64,000 nucleotides of DNA from NCBI GenBank assembly GCA_037176725.1, contig JAZBRS010000049.1, forward strand, positions 37,316,001-37,380,000, in the 5' to 3' direction. Positions within the stretch are counted from its first letter, which is position 1; each line of letters opens with the position of its first letter. Below are positions 1-11,151 of the stretch, piece after piece. This stretch comes from Posidonia oceanica. Lineage: Eukaryota; Streptophyta; Magnoliopsida; Alismatales; Posidoniaceae. Made by a program: the position numbers and the translations under genes. A model generated the notes under the pieces. It saw only the letters and a list, made by a program, of their open reading frames with translations. It was not told the DNA's origin and did not search any database.

Positions 1-2699
1 AGATGATAGCTCTTTTGTCCTTCTCTCCGGATCGGTTCTTCTACATCATGTGTTGTTAATAGTGACAGTGGGGTTGTTCTCTATTGTTTGAGTTGGACGA
101 GAGATAAAAGCTAATCCTTTACAACTTAATTTAACATAATTTGTTAATATCTGGAATGTCTCTTGTACTTGGTCCATTTGGGGTTGGAGTGGACTCGCTA
201 CTTATGTTCTCACATTGGAAATTTCCAGCAGCTCTATATTTTTCTCATCAGTCACAATTTTTACCTCAATCAATTATTACGTGTGACTTTGATGGTTTAA
301 TATCTAGACCTTTAACATGAAATAAAACTCGACAAACTTCATATGTAATTAAATCGCATTACTCCAAGTACGTTGATGCTGTTGTTTGCAGATCTTGTGC
401 TGGAGCTGTAGAATAACTAAATGCTGCATTCAGCACTCCGAATTTCAAGGTGCATGTAGAGAGAGAACTGCTACTGTATATTACTGGTGGTATGAAAATT
501 GTGTGCGCTGTAGCTATTCCTGTGTCTAACAGTGCTACTTTGAAAGTCGTCAATGAAATATATTCTAAAAAGGAAAAGAACAATATTCTCTAATGGTACT
601 TGTACTGTTTGTTGTACCACAAAAAAAAGTATTCTGTATCCATAAAATTCCACCAATGACTTGTTTGTGCTTCCAGATCAGTGGACATGGCCTCTATACA
701 TTGATCATTTTTAACACTGTGTATCACTGTGCCGCCCCCCGCGCACCCCCCCCATTGTCAGGATCATGTGCCGCCCACCCCACACCCCCACCACCCCCCA
801 CCCCCCCATCCTTATCAGGATCATGTGTCGCAACCATCTCAACAGATTGAAGAAAGCTTTTCATAATTTCTGCATTGCTCCCACGAGCGAGCAGAACATT
901 TTGCTACTGTATATAAAGCATCTTTACAGGAACACCGCACCACAAGGCACAAGAGTAAAGGAAAGATACGTACAATATCAACTGCATTGAACTTCAGATA
1001 CATACAGTGGGGAGGGGGTCGGGGAGTAATGGTAATAACTCCTTTAGTTTTTATTGGAACAAATATATGATCTAACCCTATTCACTAAGCGTCTTCCTCG
1101 GATGGCAAGATGTCATTAATTATTTGTACAACCAATGACATTGTGCGTCCTCTCAAACTAAGAAAAAAACATGGAGGACTGAAGTGTGATATCATCTGCC
1201 AACTGGGTATCCACATGCATGGTTCTCCTTTAAGTGGAGTAGAACGGAGAGGAACTGGTAAACCTCATTGAGTTGCAAACAATTTAGAATTAGCAAGAGT
1301 TATCCATGAATTCTACCAACAGGTCCCCAACGATGCCTCGATCAGGCATCTTCCCTGCAGCAACATACACTGGAGCCATCCCCACTTTGATTGGACCTGG
1401 GTTTTTCTTACCTGACGTACAAAAGCACAAAGTCAGATCAATTTTGCAGACTGTCCGGGCATGAATGATAAAAGTTTCACAATTAAAAATACCCATTACC
1501 ATGGTAGCTTGTCAGGACATAGATTCCTACTATTCTCTTTCAATGCAGTGGTTACTAAATTAATATGGCATCTCGTTTTAGCACATTCAAGTATGTCCAA
1601 TGTTATGCGTCAACCCCTGGAAGTCTCCTTCAACAGGGGTAGTACACTCAATGCATCTCTTAGGTTGTGGTGAGGCACATTGTATTTCCCTTCCTAACAT
1701 AATGGGGCTCCTATCTGAAGATTGATAGAGGCTAAACATTTTTCAAAAGAGGTGTGGTTGAATTTCAATGGCAAAAGCAGAAGTTCCAAAGAAACTTACA
1801 GTCTTTACAGATTCACTGAGATCATTCAGGAAGTCCTCAACAACAGAAGCATGTTGAAGGGTCAGGCAGATGTGAATGCTGCTTCATGCGGTAAAGAGAT
1901 ATACAAATGAATACATTAGAACAAAACGTAAAACAAGTTGGGATGTAACAAGAGCAAACCTAGTGATTTTCATATGGCTATAGTGGAGGCCTTCTTGGCT
2001 GAGCATGGGTTCATGGGGACACAGACGAAGGAGATAAACGTGAGTGGCCAGCTTGCATGCCTTCAGGCCTTGCCTGAAGGTGTCGATGAGGCAACTGGTT
2101 CAAATCAAGACCAGGAATGCTAGTCACAGATCCAGGCGAGCTATTCATAAACTGTATTATTTTATTTTATTTCATGTCTACTGAATCATCTGTATCCTAC
2201 ATCCAGAATACTTATTATTTATTTGGATCCAATTTAAACGGATTCAGACAAGTGCCTCTGACTCAAAACAACTCAGATACTAAATTTTTTCAGAATAGGT
2301 ATTGTACTGATGATAGACAATTTGATTAAAAAGGAACTAGCTTAAAAAAGAACGAGGTAGATGTTTCAACATTATAAGGCTTCTCAACTATTTTGATAGG
2401 ACAGTCTTTGTTTCATTTGTTTTTGTGCTTTTGTATTGCTGTACTAGTATTTGCCACATATTAATTTCTCAGTGCCCTTGCTCTTATTTTCAGTTTGAGC
2501 ATCTCTTGTTGGAAAAGGAGGTCTTTAACTATAGTGCTATTTTCACAGTTTTACTTTGGATCTGTGTCATGTAATACCAATGATACAATGACAGCTTAGT
2601 TAGAAGGGATGCAAAATTCTTGTTGGATACTGTAAAAACTATTTCATGTGGAACATGCTACAAACTTAGTTCTTGAAATTTATAAACCTGTGTGTGCAG
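1..2699. other. Left flank, no gene resolved
   Basis: Moderately AT-rich, apparently low-copy DNA with only short open frames, none recognisable. It may be intron or upstream sequence of the gene whose exon lies at 2700-2813, since that exon has a good acceptor and so needs upstream exons. I looked for retroelement hallmarks (PBS, PPT, LTR ends, RT or integrase motifs) and found none. A short frame at 1938-2123 reads like coding sequence over its last 25 codons, but I could not assign it. Confidence 0.4.
729..827. repeat. C-rich direct repeat
   Basis: Two copies of a TCAGGATCATGTG-containing unit (about 754-770 and 811-827) are separated by C-runs with CCACCC texture. The open frames across it are proline artefacts of the C-runs. 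Confidence 0.5.
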
Positions 2700-2813
2700 G
2701 CTGTTAAGAAACCAGAACTGTATTGTGAAAGCTGTGGTCTGAGTCTTCGCAATAAAGTCAGGAAGAAGGCAAAGAGTGGTTCAGAACAGCTACTATGTAG
2801 GCACTGTGCAAAG
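2700..2813 (+). CDS. Orphan exon, ATX3/4/5-like trithorax methyltransferase
   Basis: A 114-bp phase 0-0 exon of 38 codons. It is preceded by a pyrimidine/TG-rich acceptor ending TGTGTGCAG (AG at 2698-2699) and followed by a donor AAG|GTTAGG at 2814. The peptide has two C-x2-C pairs (CESC near residue 9 and CRHC near residue 34) around a basic LRNKVRKKAK stretch. This fits the Cys-rich segment just before the first PHD finger in plant ATX3/4/5 H3K4 methyltransferases, which act on chromatin in the nucleus. The next exon, which should carry the PHD finger, is not found before element A begins at 3793, so the gene is either interrupted by the retroelement nest within an intron or is a fragment. 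The exon itself is open. Family assignment is from recall of the motif pattern, not from a search; another zinc-binding protein is possible. Confidence 0.45.
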
Positions 2814-3792
2814 GTTAGGAAAATTCATGCTGCTTCTAGTTGGCTCTATTTGGAGTTCTATACAGTAGTTGATAGCTTGTTATCTGATCATGGCTGCATA
2901 ATTTATTGCATGTCAGTTGCTAAAGTCAAAGTAATATTGCGGCACATGCAAGAAGATATGGCATCATTCAAATGGTGGACCTTGATTGAGAATCTCTTAT
3001 TGTCGATGCAGTTACAATAAGATGTCTATATTGAAAAAAAAACAATCCTAGAAAAGAAAAGAAAGGTGACATAAGTATCACGTTACTTTTTAAATTGGTT
3101 TTTTTCATAATGTGTTCGTTTTTCTCTCTTGATTTTTTTAGTAGTTGTATCTTTTCAAGATTATTTCGACAAATATTTATGCATTTTGTAATTCTTCTTG
3201 AATTAAAAATTACACATGTTTTACCATATTGACATCAAATCCACTCTAGATCAATGGAATGTATATCTTATTTCTTATGTTCCATCCCATCATTGAAAAA
3301 AAATTCTACCTCATCCTTGGAAAAGCCTACTTCCGCCATTGGATTGTACTTATTTAGTATGTTATAGACTTACATTGTTTTTCAAAAGTATAGGATATAT
3401 GATAGATTGTTATTGTTCAGCTAAATTACAATCAAAACGACAAATTGAATAAAATTGTATTTTCATAACCTCCACAAAAGTTTTGAGCTTATTAACTTCT
3501 CATCTATTTAATAGCTTCAATATTTATAGCACAGACCTTAGACTTCAATCAGAAGGATTCTATAATGTTCAAGACAGAAGGAACAATAGCTGACAACATT
3601 TTATTGTTAGGAAGGTGACAAAATTCTTGTCAATTCTTCAAGGACCCAGTAAGATGTGAAACTAAGAATTTCTAAAACAAAAGCGTCATACCTATAACAT
3701 GATGAGATGAGAAATTACAACTTTTTTATTAAGGTTGAAGTTGATTAGTGAGATTTTATTTATTAGTTAAAAAAAAACTAATCTATCTAAGG
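2814..3792. other. AT-rich intron-like sequence up to element A
   Basis: AT-rich sequence after the exon donor with no open frame of note. It ends exactly where the terminal TG of element A's LTR begins. The last five bases, TAAGG (3788-3792), would be a target duplication, but the far end of A is not in the window. Confidence 0.4.
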
Positions 3793-4331
3793 TGTGGATA
3801 TGGGATTTTGGGGAAGCGCTTCCATTTTCCGCTTCACTTGTGTCCCTTTGGTTTGTATTCAACTCTGTCACTCCACGGATGTTGAAGTCGGTGTGATTGT
3901 CACTCTCGATTCGCTTTCGTAGTCCCTCGAGATGCCTGGGGTGTTGTATTGTTGATGTGGGTTAAGCTACCTTAGGACAACGTCAGTGTTGCCTAAGGAT
4001 GCCCATGCCGATGAGATTCTTCTTCTTCTTCTTTTCCTTGTAAAATAAAATTAAAATACGTGGATTAATAAAGTGTTGTAAATAAATCAACAAAACAAAT
4101 TACAACTAAAATGAAACAAAAGGGAAGATACTTACCTGAGGGTTTCTATCCTCTCGATTGCAACTAAATATAAATGCCTAGCTACAACATGCAAAGTATG
4201 TAATATGTAAAATACTAAAAAGAAAATCCCCTTTTAATTTATGCGATGTATGCACAGAATATGAACTAGTGGTGTGGTCGGAGACGGAAGAAGACTTAAA
4301 CTCTCCAAAATCCTCCCAAAACTCAGAAAAT

Positions 4332-4355
4332 TTCTCTCTCTCTCTCTCTCTCTCA
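4332..4355. repeat. CT/GA microsatellite
   Basis: About 11 CT units within the element A LTR, just downstream (element sense) of its TATA box, where 5' leader transcription would start. Confidence 0.85.
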
Positions 4356-4429
4356 AAAATTCCACCCCAAATTCGTGTCCTAATTCTCCACCCCAATTCC
4401 TGTCCTCCCCAAAGGCCGAGGTCCTAGGA

Positions 4430-4437
4430 TATTTATA
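4430..4437 (-). promoter_or_regulatory. TATA box of element A LTR
   Basis: TATAAATA on the minus strand. It is at the position equivalent to the TATA boxes of both element B LTRs, just upstream of a pyrimidine-rich stretch. It marks the likely U3/R border. Confidence 0.6.
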
Positions 4438-4761
4438 GAGACATAGATGGATCAAGAAAAGGCAAGAACTCCAAATTGACAAGGCAGTCCAGCTGCAGCT
4501 GAAAGTTTCCAAATCTAAAGTGTAAGATGCAGGCGCTACAACGTCTAATATAAGACGCACAAAATACAACGTATTACACATCCAGATGCCCAGCCACAAT
4601 TAATGAGGGAATATTCCTCCATTAAAAGGATAATAAAGCATGGTTAAAGCCTGATTAAAGTCATGTACGATCAAAGAAATTTTCCTTAAATGGAAATAAT
4701 TTAAATTCAAATTATTCCAAAAAAAGGAAAGAAAGAAAATGCATGGAGCCAACTATCTAGT

Positions 4762-4817
4762 GTAAGACGCCAAATATTCAGCATCTAATGTAAGACGCAT
4801 GACATCTAGCGTCTGAG
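4762..4817. promoter_or_regulatory. Two tiled 28-bp dyad modules, element A LTR
   Basis: GTAAGACGC-N10-GCATCTAAT is followed directly by GTAAGACGC-N10-GCGTCTGAG. They occupy the same LTR position as the two modules at 8899-8954 in element B. Function unknown. Confidence 0.7.
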
Positions 4818-4999
4818 ACACCTAGAATAAAAACTTGCCAAATTTGGGGTGCCAAGTCAAATGTGGTCAAATGAGTCATTTAATAAGTTAATAAAGACTT
4901 CTAAATACGACATGAAGACTTGTTTATAATATTGAAAATTTATCTTGAGTCCAAAAAAGGAAGGTTTGGGCTGAAATGGAGGGAAAACAATAGCAAACT

Positions 5000-5083
5000 G
5001 TAAGACGCTAGGATTCTAGCATTCAACATAGAACGCTACTACTGTAGCGTCAATTGTTGGACACTAGTTTTCTTGCGTTTTAC
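5000..5083. promoter_or_regulatory. Three tiled 28-bp dyad modules, element A LTR
   Basis: Three contiguous 9-10-9 modules begin at 5000, 5028 and 5056 (GTAAGACGC...GCATTCAAC, ATAGAACGC...GCGTCAATT, GTTGGACAC...GCGTTTTAC). They match the three modules at 9128-9211 in B in number, phase and position, although the sequences have drifted. Confidence 0.7.
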
Positions 5084-5213
5084 GACCTGGATTAGCAGAA
5101 GAGCATTAACGGAGTGCTTAAGCTGAGAGAAAGGCCTCTAAGGTTGAAGGCAACATGATGTGTTGTGATGAGGCTTAAGAAAAATAGGGAAGTGTCAAAA
5201 TAGGATATCTACA

Positions 5214-5231
5214 AATTGCCCCTCCTTAAAG
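5214..5231 (-). other. Polypurine tract of element A
   Basis: On the minus strand, TTTAAGGAGGGGCAATT abuts the LTR start. This is the plus-strand DNA primer site. It nearly matches the PPTs of B, C and D. Confidence 0.75.
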
Positions 5232-5267
5232 GTGGTTTCGGCATGAAACAAGCTTTAAGGCGAGATG

Positions 5268-6230
5268 TTATTCCCGTGTGGCACTACCCGGGGGTTTTCT
5301 GATTAAAAAGAAGAGGAATATCCAATACTTGGATGTGAGTCTTTGCTGCCACCAAGCTGGATGGGGATAAGAATATCCAACACTTAGATGGGCTTCCAAT
5401 AGGTTGGATAAGTGATAAAGGGATCGAGCTGGATAAGACATCCAACACTTGGGAAATTGAGCTGAATTAAACATCTAACACTCAAACATCAAGCTGGATA
5501 AGGAATGAAGGGTCGAGCTGGATAGAAACATCCAATACTTGGGAAATGAGCTGGAGAAAACATCTAACACTCAAACATCGAGCTGGATAAGGCATCCAAT
5601 ACTTAGAGAATGGGAGAACCAACACTTGGATATGAGATTAAATGCTGCCACCAAGCTAGAAGGAGTAAGAAGATCCAACACTTAGATATGAGTTTGTGCT
5701 GCCACCATGCTAGATAAGAAGTAAAGGGATCGTGTTGGATAAAACATCCAACACTCGGACATCGAGCTGGATAAAACATCCAACACTCAAAACTTGGATA
5801 TGAGACTAAATGCTGCTACCAGGGAAAGAGACACGGCCTCAGAGATTGCATAAGGGGGTCAAAAGATAAACCACTAGGTATGAGACTAACTGCTACCACT
5901 AGGGAAAAACTCGGCCTTAGGAATTGCCTAAGGGGGTCAAAGGATAAGCTACTGGATATGAGACTAACTGCTGCCAACAGGAAAAGACTCGGCCTCAAGG
6001 ATGGCCTAAGAGGGTCAAAGGATAAGCCACTAGATATGAGACTAGTTGCTGCCACTAGGGAAAGACTCGACCTCAGGGATTGCCTAAGGGGGTAAAAAGA
6101 TAAAAAACTCGGCCTTAGGGATTGCCTAAGGGGGTCAAAAGATAAAAGACTCAGCCTTAGGAATTGCCTAAGGGGGTAAAAAGATAAAAGACTCGGCCTC
6201 AGGGATCACCTAAGGGGGTCAAAAGAAAAA
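5268..6230. repeat. Decayed minisatellites next to the A PPT
   Basis: Two degenerate arrays. About 5290-5810 has units built on a GGATAA...CATCCAACACT theme. About 5815-6230 has about 40-bp units with GACTCGGCCT...GCCTAAGGGGGTC. The second is the same theme as the arrays at 9608-9765 and 11152-12364 in B, so a minisatellite beside the PPT is an old family trait. Confidence 0.7.
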
Positions 6231-6889
6231 GACTACCAGTTCATAGCGAGGAGGTCTAACAAGGTAATAGAAAGACAACCAGCACTGGGGCGAGAAAGTC
6301 TAAGGAGGATGACCGACACTGGGGCGAGGAAATCCTAACAAGGTTGGATAGGAAGACAACCAGCACTAGGGCAAGGGAATCCTAACATAGTTGGATAGGT
6401 TGGAGATAAACGACTTCGATGACCACTCAAGATACATTATGTTGTGTTTTGCATGGGTGCATGCTGGCGGGAATGCAAGGGCAATGGTTTTGACATGCAA
6501 TGAATGACCCTAAATAGTGAGGTTCCTCTGTCATCGCCTACTTAGATTTGTATACCAAGATGGCTGAGGAATTTGTCTCACTATCTAGAGCAGATTGACA
6601 CATGAATAGATGCAATTTGTCATAGTCAGGTGCCCTTTCATCGAATATAGCCTACACTCTCCACAGCGACCGTCATCCTATGACATGTAAGTTAGTGAGC
6701 AAGAGGTCCATAATGTTCTCTGGTGTCGTGCAAAGGGGGTTGACCTTATCTCTACTAATTACATTGGCTATGTTGAATCCGGTGGTGCAAAACACATGCA
6801 CTCAGAGTTCTACACTCCAAAAATATCTGTGACAATTCGCATTTAATTGCCCACGACCGACCGCTGGTTTTTTTTTTATTGTTGTATCA
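6231..6889. other. Element A 3' non-coding region
   Basis: No gene. It holds short AACCAGCACTGGGGCGAG-type repeats (6240-6400), then about 350 bp alignable by eye with 9780-10110 of element B. Confidence 0.6.
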
Positions 6890-7023
6890 TTATGACGCGT
6901 ATAATTATGCATCTAACATATGAAGCAATAACAGAAGCATCTAATGCTTGGAGGCTCCTCTTAACGTTAAATGCTGTTCAATGTAGTGTCTAACGTAAGA
7001 CGCTGCTTAGTATAGTGTCTTAC
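6890..7023. promoter_or_regulatory. Four dyad modules upstream of the A PMD gene
   Basis: Two contiguous 28-bp modules at 6890-6945 (each ending in a GCATCTAA half-site) and two with 11-bp spacers at 6966-7023 (GTTAAATGC...GTGTCTAAC, GTAAGACGC...GTGTCTTAC). Four modules upstream of this gene match the four at 14199-14345 upstream of its homologue P2 in B. Confidence 0.65.
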
Positions 7024-7375
7024 ACGTCGGGCATTTTCTAATGCATTCCTCCCTCTTTCCTTCTCATTTTTCCCGCTAACGAATCCTCTCCTTTTCTTCT
7101 CTGGCGACGGCCAGCTCTCCCCTGTCTTCTCCGACGTGAGGCGATGGACACCATTCCCCCGACAAAGACGACGGCTGAGGCTAGGGCACAAGTGCAGCGG
7201 TGGAGCGGTGTGTGTGGCGACTACAGGTGGTTCCGGTGGTGTTTGGCGGTAATGGCGACGGTGTGCTCCAACAAGCACAGGTATGCTCCTCCTACCTTCT
7301 CATTGTCTGTTTGGATTCTTCCCCAACTCTCCTCCAAACAGGCCACTAATGCTTGTGGATTTTTTTTTGCAATTG

Positions 7376-8020
7376 ATGCCTCGTTACGGGAACGTGCACA
7401 TGAGGCCAAAGAAGCTTGCCCGGGTGGGTGATCGAGCCTCATCTTCTGGTATCTGGGAACCAACTTCGACCCCGATAGTAGAGACGGCAGTGGCAATGGA
7501 GACTCCCATCGTGCAGGCGGAGGTTGAGGCGACTGATGCGCTGATTGCCAAGGGCGTGGAGATGACTACTCCGGTTTATTCCCCCACTCCAATTTCGAAG
7601 GTTGAGATGTATGAGTCGGCAAGCTGCTTAGATAGTTCTGGCTCGTCAGCCAATCTTGGCGAGGATTCTGAGGACATTGACTCTAACGGTGCTGATGTTG
7701 GCCCTGTTACGGGGCCTGTAGTGCAGCCAGCTGTACCAGTAGCCGAGGATGACTCGTGGTACCAGAACATCCTGAATTTTGTCCATCAGGAGGCAGAGGG
7801 TGATGTCGATGCTCCTTTGGACTTTGCATAGGCCCACATACCCCGTCATGAGGTACAAGCTTTGAGACCACGCAAAGACGCGTCCTGTGCTGACTTTGCA
7901 ACAACCACACTTGTAGCCAGGGGATCGGTAATCTCTTTCCAATCTTTAAATTTTGTTCTGTTCCCTTCTTGTTGCAGTTAAGATGAATATGTCTTGTGCT
8001 GTCCAAGCTAGAGCACCGGC
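7376..8020 (+). pseudogene. PMD gene 5' end in element A (homologue of P2), truncated
   Basis: First exon of a plant-mobile-domain gene, antisense to its element. The ATG at 7376 is chosen because MPRYGNVHMRPKKLARVG lines up with the start of P2 at 14461. The exon encodes an acidic, low-complexity N-terminus ending in DDSWYQNILNFVHQEAEG (P2 has DDGWWRNMVDFVRREAEG), then an in-frame TAG at 7829-7831. Beyond it, the frame continues with a segment matching P2 up to a donor at 7928. The intron sits where P2 has its first intron. The second exon has only its first few codons (AGCACCGGC) before element B's LTR starts at 8021. A frame at 7144-7375 could hold a further 5' exon. Too truncated to act; the PMD core is missing. 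Confidence 0.65.
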
Positions 8021-8827
8021 TGTGGGGTTTTGGAGGAGAAGAAGAAGATGATGATGAGGGAGGTTTGGGGAAGAAGAAGGCTTCTTTTGGCTCCCTCTTT
8101 GCTCGTTCTATCTTCTCTTTCTCGAGGTCCCCTTTTTTGTATCCGACTCCGTCACTCCACGTGTGATGGAATCGGTGTGATCGCTACTCTCGGTTCGCTT
8201 TCGCCGGCCCTCGAGACGCCTTTGGGGAGATATAGTGTGGTTGCAGGTTCAGCTACCTTGGGACAACGCCAGCATTGCCCAAGGGTACCCGTGCTTGGTA
8301 AGCTCTTTCTTCATTCTTCATCCTTGTATGACAAACGTTAGCAAAGCAAAACAAACAAGACAATATAAAAACGGATCAATATGTGTAGTAATCTATCCAG
8401 AATTAGTAGAAAAGAAAATAAAGAAAACGTAGCGAGATACGTACCCGAGGGGTTTGATCCCCTCGATTGCAACTAAAAGAGATGTATGCCTAGTTAAAAC
8501 AATATATGAACTTTGAAATAAAAATGCTTGATTACGCTATGAAATTAAACATGTGATATCAGAAATAAAAAGGAAATGAATGAAATAGAGTCTCCTCTGT
8601 CTATGCACAAGGTGCAAACTGTGTCGGCATGAAGCCAGCAACGACAAAAGGATCCTCAAGCTTTTTCTAAGACTCTCTTTCTTTCAAAAACTCTCTTCTC
8701 TCTTTCAATTCTTAAGGACCTCACTCCTCTAAGATTTTCAATCTTAAGAGCATGTGAGTTCCAAAAGTTTCTTAACTCATTTTCTCTCTCAAAATTTCGG
8801 CCCTAAACACTATGGGGGTACCCTTGC

Positions 8828-8834
8828 TTTTATA
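8828..8834 (-). promoter_or_regulatory. TATA box of B 3' LTR
   Basis: TATAAAA on the minus strand, inside a short inverted repeat (CCTTGCTT...AAGCAAGG). The same sequence is at 31999-32005 in the other LTR. Confidence 0.65.
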
Positions 8835-8898
8835 GAAGCAAGGGAGGAACAAAAAAGGACACAAATGCCAAGTCAGCAGAGTTTCCTGTTTCAGAAGT

Positions 8899-8954
8899 GT
8901 TATACGCTGGAAAACCAGCATATAACATTATAAGCGAGAGAACTCGCGTATAAA
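8899..8954. promoter_or_regulatory. Two tiled dyad modules, B 3' LTR
   Basis: GTTATACGC-N10-GCATATAAC and ATTATAAGC-N10-GCGTATAAA, contiguous. They lie about 65 bp upstream (element sense) of the TATA box, in U3. Confidence 0.8.
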
Positions 8955-9127
8955 TACCTCCGAGGCATAACTGCTAGGATTAGAGAAGATTCTCCAATTA
9001 AGGAGTCTTTAAGTGTGATTAAACTCGGCTTTTATGGCTTTAACCAGTCAACAGGTTCCAAAGAAGGCAAAAACATGATTTTTGGATTAGGCCAAATAAG
9101 GAAAGCTTTGGCTAACTAGGTTGCCAT

Positions 9128-9211
9128 GTTGGACGCTGGAAAGCTAGCGGCCAATGTTAGCTGCTGGAAAACCAGCGGCCAACGTTGTACGTTGAGAAGC
9201 CAGCGGACAAC
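9128..9211. promoter_or_regulatory. Three tiled dyad modules, B 3' LTR
   Basis: Three contiguous 28-bp modules: GTTGGACGC...GCGGCCAAT, GTTAGCTGC...GCGGCCAAC, GTTGTACGT...GCGGACAAC. The spacers are themselves palindromic (TGGAAAACCA). Confidence 0.8.
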
Positions 9212-9420
9212 ACCCTTAATCAGTTTAACTTCCAAATTTGGTCAGGACGTGAAGAACACTCAGATTGCCAACGTTTGGGGCTTAGAAAGGTATAGCATTT
9301 TGGACTTGAGAGGAATATTTGGCTCAAGTGAGATTCAGAAATGGGTGGAGGGCTTCTAAGAGCGACCTAATGCAAGAGACTATCCTAACCTGAAGGGAGT
9401 GTCAAAATGGAGTATCTACA

Positions 9421-9438
9421 GATTGCCCCTCCTTGAAG
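9421..9438 (-). other. Polypurine tract of element B
   Basis: Minus-strand TTCAAGGAGGGGCAATC directly precedes the LTR start TGTAGATAC. Confidence 0.8.
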
Positions 9439-9607
9439 ATGACTTCGACATGAAGCTATCTACAATGTGAGACGATACCCCCGTGTGGCGCTACCTGGGG
9501 GTCCTAAATGAAATCCAATGCCTGCTGCCACCATACTTGGATGGGATACAAAGAGGGTCGGCTAAAGAAATACAGCCAAAGGGATTGCCTAAGGGGAACA
9601 AACTAAC

Positions 9608-9765
9608 GACATGCCACGGGGATGGCCCGTGGGGGTCAAACTAAAAGACATGCCACGGGGATTGCCCATGGGGGTCAAACTAAAAGACATGCCACGGGAA
9701 TTGCCCATGGGGGTCAAACTAAAAGACATGCTACAGGGATTGCCCGCAAGGGCCAAACTAACAGG
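9608..9765. repeat. Minisatellite, about 39-bp unit, four copies
   Basis: Units of GACATGCCACGGGGATTGCC followed by a GGGGGTCAAACTAAAA tail. The same block with five copies is at 32777-32975 in B'. Confidence 0.85.
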
Positions 9766-10380
9766 ATGGATAGCTAATGATTCCGACGACCACTCAATGC
9801 GAATGCAGTACAATGCGAATGCAGTACAATACACTATGCATGGATGCGTGCTAACGGGAATGCAAAAGGAGTCATGATATGCAATGCATGACCCTAGATA
9901 ATGAGGTTCCTCCATCATCATCGGCTTTAATTTGTATACCAGGTTGGCTCAGGAATTTTTCTCACCACCCAAGGCAGACTGACACATGCGTGAATGCAAT
10001 TTGTCATGATCAGGTGCCCTTTTCTCGAGTGTAGCCTACACTCTACCAGGGGACCGTCGTCTCATGATACGCGGGTTGGTGAGTGAAAGGTCCATGATGC
10101 TCCCAAGCAAAAGGGGAAATGATCTCTTCTCTGCCAGCCACGTTGGCTCTATTCGTCACAATTAGGTGTTCTTTCATTGAATGTTGCCTACATTCTCGAC
10201 AGAGACCGTCATCTCGTGACCCGGAATCAATGAACGATGAGTCCATCGATACCGTTGGCGTTATTCGTCAGAATCAAGTGTCCTTTCATTAAATGCCGCC
10301 TACATTCTCGATGGGGACCATCATCTTCTGACCCGGGAGTAAGTGAACAGGGGGTTCACTAATACCGTTGGCTTTGCTTT
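9766..10380. other. Element B non-coding segment between arrays
   Basis: No gene. It contains direct repeats of an AGGTGYCCTTTCATTGAATG...GACCGTCATC theme (about 10020, 10160, 10275), shared with 6600-6680 in A and 33200-33510 in B'. Confidence 0.6.
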
Positions 10381-10382
10381 GT

Positions 10383-11110
10383 TGACCCGGTTATGCTCCG
10401 GGGTTCTTTCTGCTGATTGGTTTTACTTTGTTTGTCCGGTTGCACTCCGGAGTTGCTTTGTTTGTCCGGTCATGCTCCAAGGTTTGCTTCGTTGTCCGGT
10501 TGTGCTCCGGGATACTTGCTTTTGATTGGCTTGCTTTGTTTGTCCGGTTATGCTCTAGGGTTTGCTTTGATGTCCCGGTTGTGCTCCGGGGATCTTTGCT
10601 TTGATGTCCCGGTTATGCTCCGGGGATCTTTGCTCGATTGGTTTGCTTTGTTATCCTGGTTGTGCTCCGAGGATCTTTGCTTTGGTGTCGCGGTTATGCT
10701 CCGGGGATCTTTGCTTTGGTGTCCCAGTTATGCTCCGGGGATCTTTTCTTGATTGGTTTGCTTTGTTATCCCGGTTGTGCTCCGGGGATCTTTGCTTTGG
10801 TGTCCCGGTTATGCTCCGGGGATCTTTCCTTGATTGGTTTGCTTTGTTATCCCGGTTGTGCTCCAGTGATCTTTGCTTTGGTGTCGCGATTATGCTCCGG
10901 AGATCTTTGCTTTGATTGGTTTGCTTTGTTATCCTGGTTGTGCTCCGGGGATCTTTGCTTTGGTGTCCCGGTTATGCTCCAGGGATCTTTCCTTGATTGG
11001 TTTGCTTTGTTATCCCGGTTGTGCTCCGGGGATCTTTGCGTTGTTGTCCCGGTTATGCTCTGGGGATCTTTGCTTTGGTGTCTCGGTTATGCTCTGGGGA
11101 TCTTTACTTT
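10383..11110. repeat. Minisatellite with GGTTATGCTCCGGGGATC core
   Basis: About 35-45-bp units alternating between TTGCTTTGGTGTCCC and GATTGGTTTGCTTTGTTATCC leads. Several frames stay open through it only because of the repeat. The copy in B' is 33570-34370. Confidence 0.9.
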
Positions 11111-11151
11111 ATTTGCCGAGGGGATTACCCAAGGGAGGCGGAAATAAAAAC

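Larger units (their letters stand above)
3793..5213 (-). repeat. Element A 3' LTR
   Basis: A 1421-bp LTR starting TGTGGATATGG and ending TATCTACA on the plus strand, so the element-sense ends are TGTAGATA... and ...CCATATCCACA. Both ends match element B's LTRs, as does the internal order of features. It contains a TATA box, a CT microsatellite and five dyad modules. The PPT follows at once. Confidence 0.8.
3793..8020 (-). mobile_element. Element A: truncated Tat-type LTR retrotransposon
   Basis: The 3' part of a minus-strand Ty3/gypsy element. In plus-strand order it has an LTR (3793-5213), a PPT, two decayed minisatellites, a short stretch homologous to 9780-10110 of element B, and an antisense PMD gene start. 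It stops at 8020, in the second exon of that gene, where element B's LTR begins. It is clearly related to B but far more diverged than B's two LTRs are from each other, so it is the older copy. B's large minisatellites and its P1 gene have no counterpart here. No gag or pol remains. Confidence 0.8.
8021..9420 (-). repeat. Element B 3' LTR
   Basis: A 1400-bp LTR with plus-strand start TGTGGGGTTTTGG and end GTATCTACA. By eye it differs from the 5' LTR (31186-32591) at roughly 30-35 sites, mostly transitions, plus a 6-bp gap near the start (ATATGG missing). It has a TATA box and five dyad modules. Confidence 0.9.

Noticed and set aside
1290..2329. Short frames in the left flank as small genes or ATX exons
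   Set aside because: No motif or splice pair strong enough to support a call.
7144..7280. Extra 5' exon of the element A PMD gene
   Set aside because: It has an ATG and a donor-like site but no convincing acceptor before 7376 and no match in B.
8016..8020. CCGGC as a target duplication of element B
   Set aside because: No matching copy found on the right, because B continues into B'.
8899..9211. Dyad modules as RNA hairpins
   Set aside because: Stems would form in some modules, but in others the middle bases of the two arms differ without compensation, so constant half-site ends fit a DNA site better.
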